This document shows, piece after piece, positions 1 through 13,139 of a stretch of 16,656 nucleotides of DNA. The number at the start of each line of letters is the position of its first letter. The first letter of the stretch is position 1. The DNA comes from Agrocybe praecox (Eukaryota > Basidiomycota > Agaricomycetes > Agaricales > Agrocybaceae). The DNA is taken from assembly GCA_964017145.1 (NCBI GenBank), contig CAXHKQ010000315.1, positions 1 to 16,656 of the forward strand, in the 5' to 3' direction. The notes below the pieces were generated by a model. That model ran no database searches, was not told the DNA's origin, and was given only the letters and a program-made list of their open reading frames with translations. The position numbers and the translations under genes were made by a program.

Positions 1-206
1 ACACGCACACGCGATTCGCAAGAGCCATTTCGCACGCACTCAGACAGTGGCAAAAACGCAATATCGCAAAAACTGAACTCAGCAGAAGCAGCAAGCGACC
101 CCACACACATAATGCTAATCGATTGCGCGATGGTAGTGGTGTTTGCACAACGCACGCACTTCGGTCTGTGGGCTTGCGCAAACAACAATTACCCGTGGCT
201 GACGTA
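1..206. other. Upstream flank of tRNA, no gene seen
   Basis: CA-rich unique sequence at the left edge. I see no open frame, splice pair or RNA gene here. It is the immediate 5' flank of the tRNA-Met gene, whose Pol III promoter is internal. Confidence 0.5.
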
Positions 207-279
207 GCCTCGATGGCGCAGTAGGTAGCGCGTAAGTCTCATAATCTTAAGGTCGTGAGTTCGATCCTCACTCGGGGCA
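207..279 (+). tRNA. tRNA-Met (anticodon CAT), elongator type
   Basis: A full 73-nt cloverleaf can be folded. The acceptor stem pairs 207-213 with 272-278 (one G-U), and A279 is the discriminator. The D stem is GCGC 216-219/228-231. The anticodon stem is 233-237/245-249 with loop CTCATAA, so CAT is at 240-242. The T arm is GTGAG-TTCGATC-CTCAC at 255-271. There is no intron. The innermost anticodon-stem pair is a T-T opposition (237/245). The acceptor stem starts G-C and there is no GGG/CCC anticodon stem, so it reads as elongator rather than initiator. The internal A box (from 214) and B box (AGTTCGATCC, 259-268) look functional. Confidence 0.95.
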
Positions 280-283
280 GATG

Positions 284-289
284 TTTTTT
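284..289 (+). terminator. Pol III terminator of tRNA-Met
   Basis: A run of six T begins five bases after the tRNA 3' end, the usual Pol III stop signal. It supports the tRNA being an active gene. Confidence 0.8.
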
Positions 290-1594
290 GCGTGCTGCAC
301 AACCGAACTTCTCGTTTCATTGAATCGCGCTCACCCTTTTCACTTTACCCCTCACAGTGTTGAACAGCCGACGGCGCCCATTCGAATTGAGTCCTTTTTT
401 GTAATCATCTGAGAAACGGCTCTGTCGCCAAGAACGAAAGGTTATATACATATAATACAATGCGTGATGTCCCAGAATATGTATTACATAAGATGCTCAA
501 CATCTTGAAGAGGGTATTTCGGCACGGAATTTGAATAATATACGAGGACATGAGTTTGCAATGAGTTTGCGCAAACGCAAGAGAAATATTCGAATGTTCA
601 TGCGCCGTTTGCTGTTTGCACGGTGAGCCGTTATGGAAATTCGAGTTGATGTGGATATGGCGACAACGATTTATTGATTACATTTCGTATGCAGATTAGC
701 GTATTATGATGTACCTTAGCGCGCTAATTAAATGCCGAATATGTGCGTGTAGGTGTGCTGAGCACCCCCGCCATATTCGTGATTGTCGTTATCGATGACA
801 GGTGCGTGCGAACGTCAACGGTCTCATTGTTGAATCAATACGGCGCGCGGCGTTATCGAAAATGTTTTTGCGCACTCGCATCCCAACGGTTTGATATTCA
901 ATACACGCGATCAATCCGCTACATTCACCGTTCCCTCGATATTACGTTGGACATTCGATATTTCGTTATTTTGTATAGCTCACGTTCTCTGCCGGACTGA
1001 TGATGGGTTTCATGCACGAATAATAATTCACGTACTCCTACACAAACACACACTTACATGCGCACAAAACCACTACCGGTTTTCCGAGTATGTGTTCACA
1101 CGACGACGACGGCGCATCGTCGTCGTCATAAAGATACACCAATATCCACGCGCTGATCTCGTTATTTATCCGCCATTCCCCATTCAGAACTGCTGCTGCT
1201 CGCTGGATTGCAGATTCCAATCGAGGACGTGCGCCTCGATATTCGAACGAGCGTGTGCCCGTAATCGACGACGCTGTATATCGTTAGAGACATCGCGTCG
1301 CGTCATCCGCATCGTGCAAAAGTGCTGGCGACAAAACAGTGTATATATACACTTCATCTCGATACCGCGTCGTGTGCTGATCGTCATCATCAGAACCTCA
1401 TATCCGTACGTCAAAAGAAAGCGACGAACGCGCGACTTTGACGACGGTGTACACACACGCCGGGCACATACGAGCCCGCATCGCCTCATCGCCGAGCGGC
1501 AAGCAGAAGCAGCAGTTCGGTCGGTCGTTTTTTTTTCGCGCGCGCTTGCGCTTCTCGTCACATCGATTCCAGCACCTCACCCCTACCACAAGAT
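290..1594. other. Intergenic / sigmar 5' flank, no gene seen
   Basis: About 1.3 kb of mixed sequence without a convincing exon. Several overlapping open frames exist on both strands, but their translations are arginine-, histidine- and cysteine-rich with no family resemblance. The right part probably holds the promoter and 5' UTR of the most distal candidate sigmar first exon. A T-run lies at about 1530-1537. Confidence 0.5.
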
Positions 1595-1673
1595 ATGAAT
1601 AATTCAAGCCTCTTGGAGCTTCAGACGTGGCTGGTCTACCAACGGGTTGCCATCGATTGTGCCGGTTGTTTGT
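1595..1673 (+). CDS. sigmar: sigmar candidate alternative first coding exon A
   Basis: ATG at 1595-1597 opens 26 codons (MNNSSLLELQTW...CAGCL), followed by one base T and a donor GTAAGT at 1674. The phase-1 end joins to the shared acceptor at 4521/4522, where the first two exon bases are TT. The junction codon is TTT (Phe) and the frame enters the core start codon Met-4524. The predicted isoform is 26 + 1 + 188 = 215 aa. The extension is moderately hydrophobic with two Cys near its end. I do not recognise a domain. Donor quality and phase agreement are seen in sequence; use as an exon is inference. Confidence 0.5.
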
Positions 1674-2078
1674 GTAAGTATTCTCGCTCACCCGTACCGC
1701 TCGTCGTACCGACGAACAGACACACACTAGGAATGCCTGCTCGTATACGACTCGAGACTATATAGTAACGATAGTGTCGATGATATGTATATAAATGCAA
1801 TTTCGACCGTGTTGTTTGGTTGAAATGTACACAAACACGCACTGCGTTGCTGGCTCTTGTCATCAACGCTATACATATTGAATGGAGCCGTACTATCATA
1901 GGGGGGTTTCATTCAGAACGATCGATCTTCCAAATTGAACAGAACATCATGTTATATATTCGGACGGAAATGCTTTGTAAATCTGTTCGCGAAAATATGA
2001 CTCCATGGACAGACGCCTAATAGACACCTGATTGGTCTCATGTCAGTTTTTCGTCAAACCACATCAAATATATATGTA
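1674..2078. other. Intronic sequence between sigmar exon A and MITE
   Basis: AT-rich sequence inside the candidate first intron of sigmar. Short open frames on both strands show no recognisable protein character. Nothing else was seen. Confidence 0.45.
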
Positions 2079-2099
2079 CACCTAAACCTCCTATAACAC
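2079..2099 (+). repeat. Left terminal inverted repeat of the MITE
   Basis: This 21-bp terminus, beginning CACCTAAACC and preceded by TA at 2077-2078, matches the reverse complement of 2483-2503 at 20 of 21 positions. Confidence 0.85.
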
Positions 2100-2482
2100 A
2101 GTAGATACGTTCCTGAGGAAACCGTGTTATAGCAAAACCATGTTCTAAAAGACAAGGAGCCCATACAAAAACATGGGATACGTTCCAAGCTGAAAAAGCA
2201 GACACAAAAAACCCTAAATGCTTTGTTCAAGTGTTTTATTGCACATTCCTTGTTTATATAATCTACTATGATCAATGTTTGATATTTTTAAAGCGCTATA
2301 ATTGAGTTATTCTTCTTTCGTCATCATAAAAAAAATCGAAATTGACGAAAAATATTTTAAATTTGTTTGTACATGAAAATCGACGGAAAAACAATGGAAG
2401 CTTGAGAAAAATACCTGTGTTATACAAGGTTTCGGGGGACTTTTTTAAGACCGTGTTCTAAAAAAACGTGTTCTAGAAGACC

Positions 2483-2503
2483 GTGTTATAGAAGGTTTAG
2501 GTG
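2483..2503 (-). repeat. Right terminal inverted repeat of the MITE
   Basis: This 21-bp terminus ends GGTTTAGGTG and is followed by TA at 2504-2505. It is the inverted partner of 2079-2099, with one C/T difference. Confidence 0.85.
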
Positions 2504-2505
2504 TA

Positions 2506-2909
2506 TTAGCTATAGTTTCGATCCTTTTTGCATTTTAACATTTAATTGCAACGAAAATATATGAATGTATTTACCTTGTAGAAAAATTGAGCGTACATAT
2601 TGAAAACCCCTACATTTGAACGTATGTGAACCGTACACAAAGCACAACGTGTACAACGTATAAAGTATTAAGTATTGTGCATGGGAGTGGAGCAGCAATA
2701 TGAGCACACGCGCAAACGTTTCCAGCGCGAGCCGTTTGCAGTTGACGTAGTCGCCTTCTTGCTGCTTGCTGCTGTCGTGCCTTGTGTCCCCCGTCGTCAA
2801 TAATACGAATTGTAATATGCCGTGTTGTTTGTGCGCTGCTGCTGTGTGCGGGCAGCTGCGGTGGCTACCGACGTCGTGTGTACTTACATGCGCCCAAAAT
2901 ACACGCAAA
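2506..2909. other. Possible promoter/5' UTR of sigmar exon B
   Basis: About 400 bp between the MITE and candidate exon B. It becomes richer in GC and CTG-type triplets towards the right (about 2755-2870), which fits a promoter or 5' UTR. No TATA box or clear initiator was recognised. Confidence 0.35.
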
Positions 2910-3081
2910 ATGCTGAGCGAATATATTGGCGCGTGTTTTGGTCGCTGTTTTGTTCGATTTACGAGCGCGCACATTGCATTGAAATGGGCCGAGTTTAAGG
3001 ACTCGGTCACGACCTTTGTAAAGGACGCGACGCGTCGACGACAGCGACAATTACGGCGACAACTCGTGCGCAATTCACAAT
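2910..3081 (+). CDS. sigmar: sigmar candidate alternative first coding exon B (long N-terminus)
   Basis: ATG at 2910-2912 in good context (CAAA before ATG) opens 57 codons, from MLSEYIGACFGRC to QLVRNSQ. One base T and donor GTGAGC at 3082 follow. Phase 1 matches the core acceptor at 4521/4522, giving a Phe junction codon and then Met-4524, so the isoform would be 246 aa. The segment looks like genuine protein: a Cys/Phe-rich start, then an alternating hydrophobic/charged stretch (IALKWAEFKDSV), then a strongly basic run (RRRQRQLRRQ). A basic amphipathic helix could favour membrane or nucleic-acid contact. That role is inference; no family was recognised for the extension itself. Confidence 0.65.
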
Positions 3082-3514
3082 GTGAGCCGTTAAGACCTAA
3101 CGACGACGACGTTGTGCAATTTATCGCAAAGACGTTTATTCACGTCGTGAATGTGGTCATGTGTGGTTATCAACTTACAGAGCACCTCTCACGCGCAATA
3201 GCCGTATTTATTTGTTGATTGGCGTTTTGAAATGCTTTTCAACTTTTCAGTGACATTTTAATTTCATTGTCAGCCGTGGCAATCGCATTTGACCTCTACA
3301 GTTTTACTTTATTCAGTTTATTTGTTTCAACATATTTTCCTTCTTTTATTATTATTTTTAGAATACATTTCCTGCACACACCGACAACGATTGAGTCAGG
3401 CAGCACATCCCACTTACTAGAATCGCGCGTTAGCAAGAACCTATACCAAAGAATCAACACCAAGCAGTCTTCACATCAGTAGATTTATCTCATCTTATAA
3501 TTTATTCGCACAAC

Positions 3515-3527
3515 ATGGTAGAACAAG
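3515..3527 (+). CDS. sigmar: sigmar candidate alternative first coding exon C (short N-terminus)
   Basis: ATG at 3515-3517 is preceded by CAAC, a strong insect start context. It encodes MVEQ plus one base G before a strong donor G|GTAAGT at 3528. The phase-1 end joins the core acceptor at 4521/4522, giving GTT (Val) and then Met-4524, for a 193-aa isoform. A TCAGT initiator-like motif at 3476-3480 would give a leader of about 37 nt. Start context, donor and phase all agree, which makes a chance occurrence less likely. Expression is not shown. Confidence 0.6.
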
Positions 3528-4521
3528 GTAAGTCTGGCTGTTTGATTTTTGAATTATACGTTCGTTGTTTATTTGCTAAGAGTCGCAGTTCGCAGTATTA
3601 TTTTCACATATTCTCACGCTCGAATCGCATTGTTTCGTAAATGGCGCATACAAAATCGGCCTGCATTTTCGCTACACTACACCTGTTTACACACTCACAC
3701 ACAAATACACACATCAATCCGGTTTCGTGAACTTACTCATTCGATTACTCATTCGTCATCCAAGTCATCAACGCGCGTGCTGAAGAACCTGAACTGCAGC
3801 CAACCGTGCGCAGGTTTTTATGTTCTTGAATTGCGTGCCTCGACAAAGCGCGTGTATACGGATCGTGATGCGGTTGGCAACGTGACTCCTTTTTGCAACG
3901 TGACTTTGAGGGCGGCGTCGGCTCAAATCGGCTTGTCACCGTTTCCAATGTCGAGCATAATATCATGCGCATGCCGCACCGGTACATCAACATCAACATA
4001 CACACACTCGCGCAAATAACACCGGTAAATGCCTTGAACGCGATTGTACGCCGGGGTTCTGCGAACAATTATCGACCTTGACCACAACAACAGTTGTGTG
4101 TATGTTCGAGCATACCAAGCATCCAGCGGAGGCTGATGATGTGTTGTTTGATAGTATATATGTGGTATACATTTTATCAGATGTGGTTCTGGTTTTGTGC
4201 AAAAACCGGATTTCTCTCCGTCTCTTTTGCAGTTTGAGCACACAAATGGTTAAATTCCAAGCAACCGAATAAATATAGTAATATTTGTTCATGGGTTCCC
4301 ATTTTGAAGAGTTATATAATTATATTATCTTCTTATCACTAGAAATATTTGCCAGGAAATCTGATGAACGTTATAACGCTAGTCAATTTTATTGCGTAAT
4401 TACAAGACAGTAATTGCTCACCGTGCACGTGTTCATCGTAGTTCGCTCATCGGCATCCAAGAGCATATTGAACGATTTCTTGAACCGCTATATTAACTAC
4501 GTCCGTTTTGTTGTACGACAG
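3528..4521. other. sigmar intron before the core exon
   Basis: Intron sequence shared by all candidate first exons. It ends with a plausible branch/acceptor region (ATTAAC near 4490, then TTTTGTTGTACGACAG at 4506-4521). CA-rich stretches lie at about 3690-3710 and 3990-4010. A CACGTG E-box-like hexamer lies at 4426-4431. Open frames inside show no protein character. Confidence 0.6.
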
Positions 4522-4523
4522 TT

Positions 4524-5289
4524 ATGACGGACAACCCGTTCAAGGCACGTGACATCGGTCTGCGCGCCCAGAAGAAGATCCTGTCGCGCATGGCCACGAA
4601 GAGCATCGTCAAGACGTTCATCGACGGCACCACGGCCTCGCTGCTCGACAACGTCTATCGGCTGGCCAAACTGCACGTAAGTTGATGCCCGACAAAACAG
4701 ACGACGACGACGACGACGCGATTGTCCGCTGATGTCCTAATAATGTATGGATATATTCATCATATTTATTCAATCGCACACGCAGAGTGGCAGCAAAAAG
4801 GACGCCGAACGAATTGTCAAGAACATCATCAAAATTGTGATCAAAATCGGCGTGCTGCATCGCAACAACCAGTTCAGCGTGGAGGAGACGCGAACGGCCG
4901 AACGCTTCAGGCAGAAATTTCTGGTGAGCTGCGCCGGCGATTTATGCTATGCAAATGAGTCGATGAACGCCAGACGCCAATGTCTAATGCTTGTTTCTCA
5001 ATTCTCCGCACAGACCACCCAGATGGCTGTCATCTCGTTCCACGAGGTCGACTTCAGCTTCGATCTGCCGTATCTGCAGAAATCGCTGGCCGAATCGCAC
5101 GCGACATTGCGCTCGGTCGTCGAACGCCATCTGACCGACAAGTCGCTCGGTCGCATCGACGAGGTGTTCGCATTTTTCGGCAGTGCTGCGCTGCTGGAGA
5201 CGGCCTTCCGGCCGAACTCGCCGTACGCGGAGGTGATGGGCAAGATCGTTGTTGATTTGAACAAGGCGATGGACAGCGGTGATCTGTAG
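4524..5289 (+). CDS. sigmar: sigmar core: TNFAIP8/TIPE-family protein
   Basis: Three exons, join(4524-4676, 4786-4923, 5014-5289), give 188 aa. Splice pairs are H|GTAAGT to CGCAG|AGT and L|GTGAGC to CGCACAG|ACC, both phase 0; the introns are 109 and 90 bp. The protein matches the TNFAIP8 family along its length: RAQKKILSRMATKSIVKTFI (residues 14-33), NIIKIVIKIGVLHRNNQF (about 64-81), an ISFHEVDFSFD block (about 104-114), and HLTDKSLGRIDEVFAFFG (about 136-153). Family length is usually 180-200 aa, so it is complete. TNFAIP8 proteins are cytoplasmic all-helical proteins with a hydrophobic lipid-binding cavity. Drosophila sigmar (salivary glands marred) is tied to autophagic salivary-gland removal and the cytoskeleton. 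The start is Met-4524, but upstream exons can extend the N-terminus because the acceptor lies only two bases before it. Confidence 0.95.
4700..4718. repeat. (GAC)n microsatellite
   Basis: About six GAC units lie in the first core intron of sigmar. This is a simple repeat with no functional evidence. Confidence 0.85.
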
Positions 5290-5510
5290 AGGACAGAGCA
5301 ATTCGACTCTACGTATTTGGAGACATATGTATTAGTATTTACTACATTGCATTGTATTTAGTCAACGTCGTATTACTCTATTAGTGAGGGGATTATTTTG
5401 TAGATTTAAGTTGAATATGATTACTCCTACACCTTATCACAAATATTATTTTGATATGTTTAATAATATATATGTAACAGAACACCAACCACAATACAAT
5501 TTATACATTC

Positions 5511-5516
5511 ATTAAA
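5511..5516 (+). promoter_or_regulatory. Candidate poly(A) signal of sigmar (ATTAAA)
   Basis: ATTAAA lies 222 bp after the sigmar stop codon in AT-rich sequence. It is the first good variant poly(A) hexamer I see. A canonical AATAAA further on at 6056-6061 would be a distal alternative. Confidence 0.45.
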
Positions 5517-5594
5517 CACTACAAATTTGGGATCGCACGATAAATTGCGCACATAATATAAAAACCAGGGATCAAGTGCATACTACAAAATCAA

Positions 5595-5600
5595 TTTATT
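5595..5600 (-). promoter_or_regulatory. Candidate distal poly(A) signal of UGP (AATAAA)
   Basis: TTTATT on the + strand reads AATAAA on the UGP strand, about 1 kb after the UGP stop. It would define a long 3' UTR reaching close to the sigmar 3' end. Confidence 0.35.
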
Positions 5601-6110
5601 GACGTGTTATAATCACAAAAGCAAACATTATACAGTGAAATATGGTCAACACACGTCCCACTATTCTCCACAATAGCACATCCTTCGAACTAACGCATGC
5701 ACTTACACACTTATAGTCAACATATTGATATTGAATATTACTATATTGTATTGCGTCGCATCAGCACGAACACGACTCTACTGTTATACAAGCGATATTG
5801 AAAGTATGTTTGTATATGTCCAAAGATCGAAACCGAATCAGCATATCCCAATGTGTATTTTCTACTAGATACAACCCAAAACTCCTTCAAGAATCAGGTC
5901 CATACATTGTACACAAGAGAAAACAAATTGAATGACATCTCAACACAAATTGAATGGCATGGTTTCGCGATTTACATCTCAACAATATCGTCCGGAACCA
6001 CACAGCAATTACATTGATCGCATGTACTTAAACACAATATTACACAGCAAAATATAATAAATATCTGAACAAATATCGAGAGTTGGATTTTGTCGTTTGA
6101 ATCGTTGGCA

Positions 6111-6128
6111 TCGTTCGTTCGTTCGTTC
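6111..6128. repeat. (GTTC)n microsatellite
   Basis: About four and a half copies of a TCGT/GTTC tetramer, in the region between the convergent genes. Confidence 0.85.
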
Positions 6129-6352
6129 TATATTTGTGAGCTTTCGAAACATGAAGCTTGCTTGTATAATATTCTAGTACGATAAACTCAAGCCACATGC
6201 CAATGCTCAATGTTAGTGAAACAATTATAATCATTCATATCAATTGATTAATATTCAAGTGATATAAAATTGATATAGCAATTATAAAACTAGATTCGCA
6301 TGAAAACACTATTTGCCCACAACCAAACTATGTTTAATGTTTTGATCTCTCT

Positions 6353-6358
6353 TTTATT
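6353..6358 (-). promoter_or_regulatory. Candidate proximal poly(A) signal of UGP (AATAAA)
   Basis: A canonical AATAAA on the minus strand, about 240 bp after the UGP stop codon. It is the nearest good hexamer and the likeliest proximal site. Confidence 0.5.
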
Positions 6359-6601
6359 TCCAACTGTCCAACGATTTCACAATTCCGCATATGCTAAACA
6401 ATTATAATGACAGTTGCCCATGCATATTTGAACCACATGAACCACACTCTTTCGGTTCGGCTTTGCTCTTAACTGCTTCACATATATTTACAATTGTTCC
6501 ACTCGAACCAAGCGCTGTTCCCGACACAAGGAAAAAAAATGCCTACACACTAATTAGTAGAAACGGGAACACATTCGTACCGACTGAGCAATTTCATCTG
6601 C

Positions 6602-11918
<5,317 letters not shown>

Positions 11919-12281
11919 GATTACAACCGGCTTATTGGAGTCGCGCAGTTATGATGGGGAGTCGAGCAGCAAAGCAGCGCGCAGTGTGGAGGTGGAGCAG
12001 CAAAAAACAAACTCGCTTGTGGAACGCACGACGCGTGATAATCGATCGAGACAGCGGGGACGACGAGCGACGACAATACAAAATCCACGATCGCAATGCA
12101 CGACGGACGGTCGGGTGGATTGTTTGCCAGCACAACAGCGATTGGATATGAGCTCGAGCAGCGACGCGCCACAAACCGAGGGAGCCGTCGTGTTGGTTCA
12201 GCGCGTGGGCTTACTCAAAAACGCAGAAAGAAAAAAATACACCACATACACATTCTCACTCAACGGAAATAATAAGAACGC

Positions 12282-12296
12282 CGCGCGCGCGCGCGC
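12282..12296. repeat. (CG)n run
   Basis: Fifteen alternating C and G bases in the shared 5' region. Alternating purine-pyrimidine of this kind can adopt Z-DNA; no function is shown. Confidence 0.85.
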
Positions 12297-12469
12297 TCGT
12301 ACGATTGTATCCAACTTGGGGCCAGACACGAAAGCAGACTCACTCGCATACACTCGCATACGAAGCGCGACGAATCGTTCGATCATGCAAACAGTAATCC
12401 ACTCTGTCTGTGATATGATTCGATTGCTTATAGAGATGCGGTTATCTATGATGGATTCTCGTCGTGGGA

Positions 12470-12477
12470 TATAAAAA
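12470..12477 (+). promoter_or_regulatory. Weak TATA-like element, possibly for RNF220
   Basis: TATAAAAA on the + strand, about 670 bp before the RNF220 start codon. No initiator motif is evident about 30 bp downstream, so this is a weak call. Confidence 0.2.
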
Positions 12478-13139
12478 TAAACATTTGCACACAAGCACAC
12501 AAGCACACAAGTGCGAATCTATCACTCACGCTGCTCAACACACAGCTGTTCAATTGAGCTCGAACAATCCATGTTGGCAGCCCTAGTCTCCGAGCCGGCA
12601 GTCTCGGTCTCGGTTATTCACTCATAGCGCTGTCTTTCACTCGAGGCTCGAGGGCCTAGCCATTCGTTCGACCACCGCAACGACCAACAACCGCGACAAC
12701 CATCGGCGCACAAACGTAAACACGGACTCGCGCGCACACACATCGCCGAAACACGAATTACGTGCAAACCGCCGCGCTGCCACCGAAACGGCATCCGCAC
12801 TGCCCCGCCTAATCCGGTCGTACTCCACCGCCTTCACCCATTCTCGCAGATCTGCACGCCGTTGGCCTGATGCCGGATGATTTGTTTCCCTGCGAAGTGA
12901 CCCGATTGTGTGTGCTGTTGTCGTCGTAGTGCCGTGGCCGTGCGTAGCGCGTCTCTGTATGGTTGAGTGTGTGTGCGTGTGTGTTGTGCGTGAGTGTGTG
13001 CGAGAGTGAGCCACAAGCGAGCGTCATTTCATTGCACGAATAATAATCGAGGCAAATTGTTGCTGCGCTCTGCCGCATTCAGCGACTCTGTAATCGATGT
13101 TCGGCCGGCCAACGCTGGGCCCCCATCTTCACCGCCAGC

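Larger units (their letters stand above)
2079..2503. mobile_element. Non-autonomous MITE with TA target duplication
   Basis: The ends are near-perfect 21-bp inverted repeats. The left end starts CACCTAAACCTCC (2079-2099) and the right end finishes GGTTTAGGTG (2483-2503), with one mismatch. Each is flanked by TA (2077-2078 and 2504-2505), the target duplication expected of the Tc1/mariner superfamily. The 425-bp body is AT-rich and has no transposase frame, so it would have to be mobilised in trans. Copies of a GTGTTMTA motif cluster near both ends (2124, 2417, 2453, 2468, 2483). The left end can also fold locally: CTATAACAC 2091-2099 pairs with 2124-2132. It lies in the sigmar first-exon region. 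The assignment rests on termini only; the family name is unknown. Confidence 0.8.
5290..6601. other. Convergent 3' UTRs of sigmar (+) and UGP (-)
   Basis: This 1.3-kb AT-rich block separates the two stop codons, which face each other. It holds polyadenylation signals for both strands and simple repeats, including (GTTC)n at 6111-6128. I see no gene. Open frames at 6040-6234 (-) and 6391-6696 (+) are unconvincing. Confidence 0.7.
11919..13139. other. Head-to-head 5' region of UGP (-) and RNF220 (+)
   Basis: This 1.2-kb stretch lies between the two divergent start codons and must hold both promoters and 5' UTRs. A TATAAAAA run at 12470-12477 (+) is the only TATA-like element I noticed. A (CG)n run lies at 12282-12296, ACACAAGC repeats at about 12490-12512 and GT-rich sequence at about 12966-13010. 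The 222-codon + strand frame at 11806-12474 overlaps UGP exon 1 and looks non-coding. Confidence 0.55.

Noticed and set aside
558..623. Possible further sigmar first exon ending at GTGAGC (624)
   Set aside because: The ATG-led frame (MSLRKRKRN...) reaches the donor in phase 2, which does not fit the phase-1 requirement of the sigmar acceptor.
891..1598. 235-codon + strand open frame
   Set aside because: Translation is Arg/His/Cys-rich with no domain or family character. Several frames on both strands are equally open here. It ends overlapping the candidate sigmar ATG at 1595 and is better read as leader/flank DNA.
4980..5301. Open frames on both strands over sigmar exon 3
   Set aside because: Shadows of the real coding frame. 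Only the frame giving the TNFAIP8 sequence is family-like.
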